DNA of 6,011 bases from Pseudomonadota bacterium. Lineage in GTDB: Bacteria > Pseudomonadota > Gammaproteobacteria > Burkholderiales > Burkholderiaceae_C. Numbering within the stretch: the first letter of the stretch is position 1; every line of letters starts with the position of its first letter. The position numbers were made by a program, and so were the translations under genes. The stretch lies in assembly GCA_023394015.1 (NCBI GenBank), contig JAEXBL010000189.1, positions 1 through 6,011 on the forward strand, given 5' to 3'. This document shows, in pieces, positions 1-6,010 of the stretch. The notes below the pieces were generated by a model. It did no database searches and was not told where the DNA came from. It saw nothing but the letters and a program-made list of their open reading frames with translations.

Positions 1-12
1 CCCACGGGGTGG

Positions 13-1473
13 TCAACGCTTCCAGAACTGCGGCGTGAACAGCACCATCACCGACAGCAGCTCCAGCCGCCCCAGCAGCATGGCCAGGCTGCACAGCCAG
101 ATCTGGAAATCGTTCAGCGCGCCGTAGTTGCCCGAGGGGCCGACCTTGCCCATGCCGGGGCCGATGTTGTTCAGGCAGGCCACGACGGCGGTGAAGGCGG
201 TCACCACGTCCAGGCCCGAGGCCAGCATCAGCATGGTCAGCACCACCATGGTGCCGCCGTAGATCAGCATGAAGGCCATCACCGCCCAGATGATCTCGGG
301 CGAGACCACGCTGCGGCCCAGCGCCACCGGGTAGACCACGCGCGGGTGGATGATGCGCACCAGCTCGCGCTGCGCCACCTTCACCAGCACCAGCACGCGC
401 ACCATCTTGATGCCGCCGCCGGTGGAGCCGGCGCAGGAGACGAAGCAGCCCAGAAACAGCATCAGCACCGGCACGAAGGAGGGCCACAGCAGGTAGTCGG
501 TGGTGGCGTAGCCGGTGGTGGTGGCCACCGACACCACCTGGAACGCCGCCTGCCGCAACGCATCGCCGGCGCCGTCGTAGACATGCTCGATCAGCAGCAT
601 GGCCGCCACCAGCCCGATCGACAGCGCCAGCACGCCGACGTAGGCACGCACCTCGGTGTCGCGCAGCACCGGCGACAGCGAACGCAGCCGCCACATCAGG
701 AAGTAGCGCGCAAAGCTGATGCCGGCCAGGCCCATGAACAGCACCGCCGTCCATTCCAGCTGCGGCGAGTTCCAGTAGCCAAAGCTCTGGTCGTGCGACG
801 ACAGCCCGCCCAGGCCCACGGTGGTGCACATGTGCATGAAGGCGTCGGACCAGCTCATGCCGCCGGCGCGGTAGGCCAGAAAGCAGCCCAGCGACAGCAT
901 GAAGTACACGCCCCACAGGCCGCGCGCGGTCTCGGCCAGGCGCGGGGTCAGGCGCTGCTCCTTCATCGGGCCGGGCATCTCGGCCTTGTACAGCTGCGCG
1001 CCGCCCAGGCCCAGAAAGGGCAGCACCGCCACCGCCAGCAGCATCACGCCCAGGCCGCCGATCAACTGCAGAAAGCAGCGCCAGATGTTGATCGAGGTGG
1101 GCAGCAGGTCCAGCCCCGCCAGCGCGGTGGCGCCGGTGGCCGTCAGCCCGCTCATGACCTCGAAGTAGGCGTCGGTGAAGCTGATGCCGTCCACCGCGTA
1201 CAGCAGCGGCAGCGTGGCGTAGCCTGGCAGCACCACCCACACCAGGGTGACCAGCAGAAAGCCGTCGCGCACCGTCAACTCGCGGTTGGCGTGCCGCGTG
1301 CGCACCCACAGCCAGGCGCCGGTGGCCAGCGTGAAGGCAAAGCACCAGGCCCACACGTGCAACTGGCTACCGCCCTCGCCAAACCAGTCCCAGGCCATGG
1401 GCACGAAAAAGGCGAACGCGAAGCCCATGATGACCCACGAGAGCACCAGGAAGGCGGGGGCGAAGCGCTTCAT
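13..1473 (-). CDS. trkH: Trk-type potassium uptake protein TrkH (membrane K+ channel subunit)
   Basis: Inner-membrane, K+-translocating subunit of the Trk system, which imports potassium when gated by cytoplasmic TrkA. The 486-residue product matches the usual TrkH length (about 480-490) and is rich in hydrophobic segments. All four pore-loop signatures are visible: TATGAT at 111-116, TTVGLGG at 217-223, TTTGYAT at 318-324 and NNIGPG at 435-440. Other TrkH hallmarks are GGLGVMLLAVAVLP (139-152), AGSTGGGIK (348-356) and the C-terminal LGRLELL...FTPQFW. The ATG at 1473 was chosen because it begins directly with the first membrane segment (MKRFAPAFLVLSW). The frame stays open upstream to a GTG at 1641, but that would add 56 residues encoded mostly by spacer and heptamer repeat. 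No Shine-Dalgarno sequence precedes 1473; a tandem repeat ends 8 nt upstream. It lies 151 bases downstream of trkA on the same strand, so the two are likely co-transcribed. It ends with TGA at 13-15. Family assignment is very secure; the start is likely. Confidence 0.96.
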   Translation of the reverse strand: MKRFAPAFLVLSWVIMGFAFAFFVPMAWDWFGEGGSQLHVWAWCFAFTLATGAWLWVRTRHANRELTVRDGFLLVTLVWVVLPGYATLPLLYAVDGISFTDAYFEVMSGLTATGATALAGLDLLPTSINIWRCFLQLIGGLGVMLLAVAVLPFLGLGGAQLYKAEMPGPMKEQRLTPRLAETARGLWGVYFMLSLGCFLAYRAGGMSWSDAFMHMCTTVGLGGLSSHDQSFGYWNSPQLEWTAVLFMGLAGISFARYFLMWRLRSLSPVLRDTEVRAYVGVLALSIGLVAAMLLIEHVYDGAGDALRQAAFQVVSVATTTGYATTDYLLWPSFVPVLMLFLGCFVSCAGSTGGGIKMVRVLVLVKVAQRELVRIIHPRVVYPVALGRSVVSPEIIWAVMAFMLIYGGTMVVLTMLMLASGLDVVTAFTAVVACLNNIGPGMGKVGPSGNYGALNDFQIWLCSLAMLLGRLELLSVMVLFTPQFWKR

Positions 1474-1481
1474 TGACAGAG

Positions 1482-1551
1482 GTTGAGCGTTGAGCGTTGA
1501 GCGTTGAGCGTTGAGCGTTGAGCGTTGAGCGTTGAGCGTTGAGCGTTGAGC
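1482..1551. repeat. Perfect heptanucleotide tandem repeat, 10 x GTTGAGC
   Basis: Ten uninterrupted, identical 7-base units read GTTGAGC on the plus strand (GCTCAAC in the trkA-trkH mRNA). The array ends 8 bases before the trkH ATG on the mRNA side and lies wholly in the trkA-trkH spacer. Perfect arrays of this length are typically prone to slipped-strand copy-number change (general knowledge; not shown here). The array has no stop codon in any minus-strand frame, because 21 bases cycle through AQRSTLN in every frame. Confidence 0.97.
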
Positions 1552-1596
1552 GGGTGGGAGGCGCAGTGCTTGAAAGTTCAGGTTTTTACGCCAAAC

Positions 1597-1624
1597 GCTC
1601 AACGCCGAACGCCGAACGCCGAAC
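1597..1624. repeat. Inverted heptamer tract: GCTCAAC followed by 3 x GCCGAAC
   Basis: Four consecutive 7-base units read GCTCAAC, GCCGAAC, GCCGAAC, GCCGAAC on the plus strand. The first unit is the exact reverse complement of the 1482-1551 unit, and the other three differ from it at two positions. The tract abuts the trkA stop codon (1625-1627). Together with the ten-copy array it forms an inverted repeat separated by 45 bases. The extended sequence AACGCTCAACG (1594-1604) is perfectly complementary to CGTTGAGCGTT, which recurs in the array. Confidence 0.93.
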
Positions 1625-3019
1625 CTAAAGAAACGTCGCACGCACTTGGAAGAGCTTTTCTACCTCGCGCACCATGCGCTTGTTCGGCAGGAAGATGATG
1701 ACGTGGTCGTCGGTCTCGATCACCACCTCGTGCGTGGGCACCACGGTGCGTGCCTCGGCACCCTCGCCGCGCACGATGGCGCCGATGCGGGCGCCGGTGG
1801 GCAGCTTGATCTGCTCGATGCGGCGGCCCACCAGGCGGCTGGTCTTGGCATCGCCGTGGGCCACGCCCTCCAGCGCCTCGGCGGTGCCGCTGCGCAGGCT
1901 GTGCACCGCCGCCACGGCGCCGCGGCGCACGTGCATCAGCAGCTCGCCGATCACCGCGTTGGCGGGCGAGATGGCGATGTCGATGCTGCTGGCGCCGCCC
2001 TGCAGCATGTCGGCGTAGGCGCGGCGGTTGATGAGGGCGATGACGCGCCGCGCGCCCATGCGCTTGGCCAGCATGGCCGACAGGATGTTGTCCTCGTCGT
2101 CGTTGGTGACGGCGACGAACAGGTCCATGTCGGCCACGTTCTCGTGCAGCAGCAGGTCCTCGTCGGTGCCGTCGCCCTGCAGCACCAGCATCTCGGGCGG
2201 CAGCTCGGCCGCCAGGTAGTCGCAGCGCTTGCGGTCGTCCTCGAGGATCTTGACCTCGCACTGGCCCACCAGGCTGCGCGCCAGGCGCAGGCCCACCTTG
2301 CCGCCGCCGGCAATCATCACGCGGCGTACCGGGCGGTCCGGGTTGCCGATGGTGCGCAGCGCGCTGCGCACGGTTTCGCGCCCGGTGAGCACGAATACCT
2401 CGTCGCCGGCCTGCACGCGCGTTTCGGCCGCCACCGGCAGCTCCTGCTCGCCGCGGTAGATGCCGACGATGCGCATCGGCACGTCGGCGCGGTGGGCGCG
2501 GAACTCGGCAATGCTGTGGTCGGCCAGGTAGCTGCCGGGCGCCACGCGCACCACCACCAGGTGGGCCTGGCTTTGCGAGAACTCCACCACCTGCAGCGCC
2601 TCGGGGTATTCGATGAGCTGCTGGATGGTGCGCGTGACCGACGCCTCGGGGCAGATCACGTGGTCGACGGCGAAGCCGTCCTTGTCCAGCAGCTTGTCGC
2701 CCTGGTTGAACTCGGGCGAGCGCAGGCGCGCGATGGTGGTGGGAATGCCGAACACCGCGTGCGCGATCTTGCAGGCCACCAGGTTGGTCTCGTCCTGCGA
2801 CGTGCAGGCGATGAACAGGTCGCAGTCCTGCGCGCCGGCGCCGCGCAGCACCGAGGGCTGGATGCCGTTGCCGGCCACGCCGCGCAGGTCGAGCCGGTCT
2901 TCCAGCGCGCGCAGGCGCTGCGGGTCGGGGTCGACCACGCTGATGTCGTTGGCCTCCGACACCAGGGTTTCGGCCACGCTCTCGCCCACACGCCCGGCGC
3001 CGAGGATGATGATTCTCAT
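1625..3019 (-). CDS. trkA: Trk system potassium transport regulatory protein TrkA
   Basis: Peripheral cytoplasmic subunit of the Trk K+ uptake system; it binds NAD(H) or adenine nucleotides and gates TrkH. The 464-residue product (E. coli TrkA is 458) shows the duplicated RCK architecture. The first Rossmann motif is GAGRVG at 7-12 with the acidic strand end VVDPD at 28-32, followed by a TrkA_C-type region at about 140-225. The second is GGGKVG at 238-243 with ILEDD at 258-262 and LQGDGTD at 280-286, followed by a second TrkA_C-type region to the C-terminus. The ATG at 3019 is preferred over one 24 bases upstream because it starts the first beta strand (MRIIILGAG) and has GGGAG 6 bases before it. 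The gene ends with TAG at 1625-1627, against the inverted heptamer tract and 151 bases before trkH. The domains look intact and nothing essential is missing. Confidence 0.97.
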   Translation of the reverse strand: MRIIILGAGRVGESVAETLVSEANDISVVDPDPQRLRALEDRLDLRGVAGNGIQPSVLRGAGAQDCDLFIACTSQDETNLVACKIAHAVFGIPTTIARLRSPEFNQGDKLLDKDGFAVDHVICPEASVTRTIQQLIEYPEALQVVEFSQSQAHLVVVRVAPGSYLADHSIAEFRAHRADVPMRIVGIYRGEQELPVAAETRVQAGDEVFVLTGRETVRSALRTIGNPDRPVRRVMIAGGGKVGLRLARSLVGQCEVKILEDDRKRCDYLAAELPPEMLVLQGDGTDEDLLLHENVADMDLFVAVTNDDEDNILSAMLAKRMGARRVIALINRRAYADMLQGGASSIDIAISPANAVIGELLMHVRRGAVAAVHSLRSGTAEALEGVAHGDAKTSRLVGRRIEQIKLPTGARIGAIVRGEGAEARTVVPTHEVVIETDDHVIIFLPNKRMVREVEKLFQVRATFL

Positions 3020-3158
3020 GGGGGGCTCCCGAGCGGCGAGCAAGCTGGTTGATGCAACATGGGTGGGGCGAGTGCTGCAGCCATGGGCGCCATTCTTGCG
3101 CAGAGCGCCGGGTGCGGTTGGGTGGCCGAGGGTGCCCGGTCAGTCCTGTTCGCGCTGG
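3020..3158. other. mrr-trkA intergenic region
   Basis: This 139-base gap between the mrr stop and the trkA start holds the trkA ribosome binding site. I looked for a -35/-10 pair and a rho-independent terminator and saw neither convincingly: only short imperfect GC-rich inversions, for example CCGGG and CCCGG arms around 3108-3139, and no T-run. The gap is large compared with the 4- and 8-base gaps upstream, so a separate trkA promoter here is plausible but not shown. Confidence 0.5.
3026..3030 (-). promoter_or_regulatory. Ribosome binding site of trkA (GGGAG)
   Basis: GGGAG on the minus strand with a 6-base C-rich spacer before the ATG at 3019. It supports 3019 as the start over the in-frame ATG at 3043. 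It also contrasts with trkH, which has no comparable site. Confidence 0.7.
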
Positions 3159-4079
3159 CTAGCTTGCGTCGAAGTAGTCGGTGTCGATGCGCTTGAGTTC
3201 GTAAACGCCGACGCGCGAGACGCCGACATTGAAGTCCACCAGCAACTGGGCGAGCGTGGGCCCGTCGATGAGAATGATTTTCGTCGAAATGGCCTGCGCG
3301 AACTCGACGGCCTCTCTGCTGTAGCCGGAAGTCGTGAGGAACACGCCCTTGGCCGCCCGCTGACCCTGCAAGGCGCCGGCGAACTTCTGTATTTCAGGGC
3401 GCCCGACCACGCCATCCCAACGTTTGGCCTGGAGATAGATGACATCCAGGCCCAGACGATCTTCCTTGATGATGCCGTCGATCCCGCCATCACCACTCTT
3501 GCCCAGGGCGCGGCCTGCATCCTGGCGTGATCCTCCGTAGCCCATGGCCACCAACAGATCAACGACGAGCCGTTCGAAGAACGATGGCGAACTGGCCTTG
3601 ACCTGTTCCAGCAGCTCGGCTTCCAGCTCGCTCCGAACACGCTCGTAGGCTTGCGCCATGGCGTCCTCGGGCGTCTGGTCCGCCGACTGTCGCGTGCCGG
3701 AGGCGCCGGGCGATGCACGCTGCTCGTCCTGCTTGCTTCGAGTGCGGAAGGCCCGAAAGCTTTTGTATCGTTCCAGCAGGTCGTTATCCACACGGGACGG
3801 GTTCTCGGCCAGCAGCGCAAGACCGGCGGGTGTGATGCGAAGCACGCCACGGCGCGGTGTTTCCAGCAAGCCTGCTTGTTTGAGATAGGTTCTGGCCCAG
3901 CCGACGCGGCTGGCGATTACGCGCGCCGAGCCGCTGGGCAGCATCTCCGCCTTCTCTGCGTCGCTCAGCTTGAAGGCATCGGCCATCCGCTCGGTGGCGT
4001 CGCGCAGCGCATGCTCCTGGCCATCCGCTGCCAGCCGCAGCAAAGGCAGCATCACGCTCTGGTAGTCGGGGATGGCCAT
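3159..4079 (-). CDS. mrr: Mrr-like type IV restriction endonuclease
   Basis: Predicted modification-dependent DNA endonuclease; in E. coli, Mrr cleaves certain methylated DNA in the cytoplasm. The 306-residue product is almost the length of E. coli Mrr (304). Residues 6-90 resemble the Mrr N-terminal winged-helix domain (YQSVMLPLLRLAADG ... TPRRGVLRITPAG). A charged, low-complexity linker spans about 112-140. The C-terminal PD-(D/E)XK nuclease domain starts near 165 (FFERLVVDLLVAMGYGG) and carries GKSGDGGIDG (193-202; catalytic Asp201) and LQAKRW (216-221; the Q-A-K form with Gln217 and Lys219). The active-site motifs are therefore intact. The start at 4079 gives the canonical N-terminus; the open frame above it to 4232 lies inside the acyl-CoA dehydrogenase gene. 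It follows that gene by 8 bases without a clear Shine-Dalgarno sequence, suggesting translational coupling. Its base composition is lower in GC than its neighbours, consistent with transfer. Recognition specificity cannot be read from sequence. Confidence 0.92.
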   Translation of the reverse strand: MAIPDYQSVMLPLLRLAADGQEHALRDATERMADAFKLSDAEKAEMLPSGSARVIASRVGWARTYLKQAGLLETPRRGVLRITPAGLALLAENPSRVDNDLLERYKSFRAFRTRSKQDEQRASPGASGTRQSADQTPEDAMAQAYERVRSELEAELLEQVKASSPSFFERLVVDLLVAMGYGGSRQDAGRALGKSGDGGIDGIIKEDRLGLDVIYLQAKRWDGVVGRPEIQKFAGALQGQRAAKGVFLTTSGYSREAVEFAQAISTKIILIDGPTLAQLLVDFNVGVSRVGVYELKRIDTDYFDAS

Positions 4080-4087
4080 GGGTGGCG

Positions 4088-5224
4088 TTACAGCGCGCGC
4101 GAGATGATGATCTTCTGCACGTCGCTGGTGCCTTCGTAGATCTGGCACACGCGCACGTCGCGGTAGATGCGCTCCAGCGGGAAGTCGGTCACGTAGCCGT
4201 AGCCGCCCAGCGTCTGGATGGCGGCGCTGCACACGGCCTCGGCGGTCTCGGTGGCGAACAGCTTGGCCATGGCGGCCTCCTTCAGGCAGGGCTTGCCGGC
4301 GTCGCGCAGGCTGGCGGCGTGCCAGATGAGCTGGCGCGCGGCCTCCAGCCGGGTGGCGCAGTCGGCCAGGCGAAAGCTCACCGCCTGGTGGTTGATGATG
4401 GCGGTGCCGAAGGCCTCGCGCTCCTTGGCGTAGGCCACCGCCACCTCCAGCGCGCTGCGGGCCATGCCCACGCTTTGCGCGGCGATGCCGATGCGCCCGC
4501 CTTCCAGCGCCGACAGCGCGATCCGGTAGCCCTCGCCCTCTTCGCCGATCAGGTTCTCGGCCGGCACGCGGCAGTTCTCCAGGTTGATCTGCGCGGTGTC
4601 GCTGCTGTGCTGGCCCAGCTTTTCCTCGATGCGGGCCACCACCCAGCCCTCATTGCCCAGCTTGTGCGTGGGCACGATGAAGGCCGACAGGCCGCGCTTG
4701 CCGGCGGCCTTGTCGGTGACGGCGATGACCACCGCCACGTGGCCGTTCTGGCCGCTGGTGATGAACTGCTTGACGCCGTTGAGCACCCACTCGTCGCCTT
4801 CCCTCACCGCCGTGGCGCGCAGGGCCGAGGCGTCGCTGCCCACGTGCGGCTCGGTCAGCGCGAAGGCGCCCAGCATCTCGCCGCGCGCGGCCGGGGCCAG
4901 CCACTTCTGCTTTTGCGCCTCGGTGCCGTAGCGCATCAGGATGGCGTTGTAGGGGCAGTTGGTCACGCTGATCGGGGTGCTGGTGCCGCCGTCGCCGGCG
5001 GCGATTTCCTCCAGCACCAGCGCCAGCGTCACGTAGTCGAGGCCGGCGCCGCCGTATTCCTCGGGCACGCAGATGCCGTAGGCGCCCAGCTCGGCCAGGC
5101 CCTTGTGGGCGGCCTCGGGGAAGCTGCGCTCCTTGTCCCACTGCGCGGCGTGCGGCCACAGCTGCTCCTGGGCGAAGGCGCGCACGGCGTCGCGGATCAT
5201 TTCCTGGTCTTGAGTCAAAAGCAT
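4088..5224 (-). CDS. Acyl-CoA dehydrogenase (short/medium-chain-like, FAD-dependent)
   Basis: Catalyses FAD-dependent alpha,beta-dehydrogenation of an acyl-CoA, the first oxidative step of beta-oxidation or related CoA-ester breakdown, passing electrons to electron-transfer flavoprotein. The 378-residue product has the normal length. Family signatures are ALTEPHVGSD at 122-131 (first ACAD signature) and a second signature from Gln337 to Asp356 containing GGYGY (340-344). The QIYEGTSDVQ segment places the probable catalytic base at Glu364, the position used by short- and medium-chain enzymes. The ATG at 5224 is preferred: GGTGA lies 4 bases upstream and MLLTQDQEMIRDAVRAFA is a typical N-terminus. 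An in-frame ATG at 5254 would add 10 residues and overlap the upstream reductase. It starts 4 bases after that reductase and is followed 8 bases later by mrr. The exact substrate (straight-chain, branched or aromatic-derived acyl-CoA) is not determinable from sequence. Confidence 0.95.
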   Translation of the reverse strand: MLLTQDQEMIRDAVRAFAQEQLWPHAAQWDKERSFPEAAHKGLAELGAYGICVPEEYGGAGLDYVTLALVLEEIAAGDGGTSTPISVTNCPYNAILMRYGTEAQKQKWLAPAARGEMLGAFALTEPHVGSDASALRATAVREGDEWVLNGVKQFITSGQNGHVAVVIAVTDKAAGKRGLSAFIVPTHKLGNEGWVVARIEEKLGQHSSDTAQINLENCRVPAENLIGEEGEGYRIALSALEGGRIGIAAQSVGMARSALEVAVAYAKEREAFGTAIINHQAVSFRLADCATRLEAARQLIWHAASLRDAGKPCLKEAAMAKLFATETAEAVCSAAIQTLGGYGYVTDFPLERIYRDVRVCQIYEGTSDVQKIIISRAL

Positions 5225-5228
5225 GAGA

Positions 5229-5900
5229 TCACCATGAAGAAAAACGTTGCCCATCGTATTGGATGAAGGCGCCGCTGTCGGCCGGCGCCAGGCCCGCCAC
5301 CACGCGGCGCAGGCCGGCGGCGCTTTGCTGCACCGTCACCGGGGCGCTGCCGCCGCCCATGTCGGTCTGCACCCAGCCGGGGTGCAGGCAGACGAAGGTC
5401 ACGTCAGGCCAGGCGTGGCGCGCCGAGGCCACGGCCATGTTCAGCGCCGCCTTGCTGACGCGGTACAGCCAGGCATTGCTGGCCGCTGCGCCGCCGATCT
5501 GGCCCATCACGCTGGACAGAAAGGCCATGCGCCCGCCCGCGGCCGCCACCAGCGGCGCCACCTGCGGGATGAGCTGCATCGCGCCCAGCACGTTGGCGTG
5601 CATCACGCGGTCGAACTCGGGTTGCGTGGGCGGCTGGCTGGCGTCGGCGCGGCTGCACATCACGCCGGCCACGTGCCAGGCGGTGTCGATCTTCTCGCCG
5701 TCGAGCTGCCAGGCCAGGCCGCTCGCGCTGGCCGGCTCGGCCACGTCCAGCCGCAGCGCCTGCGCGCCCAGCGCGCGCAGCGTGGCCAGGCCCTCATCGC
5801 TGCGCGCGGTGGCGATCACGCGCTCGCCGGCGGCGAGGGCCTGGCGCGCCAGCTCCAGGCCGATGCCGCGCGAGGCGCCGAGGACGAGGGTGGTGGGCAT
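5229..5900 (-). CDS. SDR-family oxidoreductase (C-factor/CsgA-like short-chain dehydrogenase)
   Basis: NAD(P)-dependent short-chain dehydrogenase/reductase; substrate unknown. The 223-residue product has a compact classical-SDR layout: cofactor-binding GASRGIG (8-14), LDV at 51-53, Asn103 in HANVLG, active-site Ser129/Ser130 in FLSS, Tyr146 and Lys150 in YRVSK, and PGWVQTD at 174-180. Short length and a terminal GAFIQYDGQRFSSW resemble the C-factor-like SDR branch. The usual NNAG segment reads HVAG (76-79), so the conserved Asn before Ala is Val here. The ATG at 5900 was chosen because it begins the first beta strand (MPTTLVLG); the frame above it is non-coding spacer and the out-of-frame thiolase end. 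The Shine-Dalgarno is weak (AGG about 11 bases upstream). Its position between thiolase and acyl-CoA dehydrogenase genes suggests, but does not prove, a role on hydroxyacyl/ketoacyl intermediates. Confidence 0.92.
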   Translation of the reverse strand: MPTTLVLGASRGIGLELARQALAAGERVIATARSDEGLATLRALGAQALRLDVAEPASASGLAWQLDGEKIDTAWHVAGVMCSRADASQPPTQPEFDRVMHANVLGAMQLIPQVAPLVAAAGGRMAFLSSVMGQIGGAAASNAWLYRVSKAALNMAVASARHAWPDVTFVCLHPGWVQTDMGGGSAPVTVQQSAAGLRRVVAGLAPADSGAFIQYDGQRFSSW

Positions 5901-5921
5901 GGATGCTGAAGCCTGAAATCG

Positions 5922-5954
5922 GCTTCCAGCGCCCGCGTGGCAAGCACTGGAAGC
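5922..5954 (-). promoter_or_regulatory. Stem-loop between thiolase and SDR genes
   Basis: GCTTCCAGTGC and GCGCTGGAAGC form an 11-bp stem (one G-U pair in RNA) around an 11-base loop on the minus strand. The stem begins 8 bases after the thiolase stop codon and ends 21 bases before the SDR ATG. Only GATTTC follows it, so the U-tract of a classical rho-independent terminator is missing. It may be a weak terminator, a 3'-end stabilising hairpin or a processing site within the operon. Confidence 0.55.
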
Positions 5955-5962
5955 TGTTGATG

Positions 5963-6010
5963 TCAGAGCATCTCGAGCGTCATGGCCGTGGCCTCGCCAC
6001 CTCCGATGCA
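5963..6010 (-). CDS. Thiolase (acetyl-CoA acyltransferase/acetyltransferase), C-terminal fragment
   Basis: Only the last 15 codons and TGA (5963-5965) lie in the window; the gene continues beyond position 6011. The peptide reads CIGGGEATAMTLEML. CxGGG followed by small residues is the C-terminal signature of thiolases, in which this Cys is the active-site acid/base cysteine that works with a separate N-terminal nucleophilic Cys. Thiolases cleave 3-ketoacyl-CoA to acetyl-CoA and a shortened acyl-CoA, or run in reverse. The codons are in frame with no interruption, and an acyl-CoA dehydrogenase lies two genes downstream, which supports the call. The base at 6011 belongs to the preceding codon. 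Whether it is a degradative (FadA-like) or biosynthetic type cannot be decided from this fragment. Confidence 0.85.
   Translation of the reverse strand, partial: CIGGGEATAMTLEML

Noticed and set aside
346..1476. 376-residue plus-strand open frame opposite trkH
   Set aside because: It is antisense to a well-supported gene and rich in His, Gln, Ala and Gly with no domain pattern, as expected from the opposite strand of GC-rich coding DNA. The same applies to the plus-strand frames at 1646-3052, 4082-5266 and 5247-5909.
1482..1624. CRISPR array
   Set aside because: The 7-base units are directly adjacent with no unique spacers, and the second tract is inverted.
1599..2261. 220-residue minus-strand frame overlapping trkA
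   Set aside because: Arg-rich, low-complexity out-of-frame translation of the trkA coding sequence; trkA explains the region.
3108..3140. G-quadruplex in the G-rich mrr-trkA gap
   Set aside because: Only three GGG runs occur in close spacing, not the four needed for a standard motif.
2613..3530. 305-residue plus-strand frame across the mrr-trkA gap
   Set aside because: It spans the antisense of two genes and the gap between them, with no recognisable motif or coding-like composition.
4080..4232. N-terminal extension of mrr to 4232
   Set aside because: The added 51 residues are an Arg/His-rich out-of-frame reading of the acyl-CoA dehydrogenase 3' end; the Mrr N-terminus begins at MAIPDYQ.
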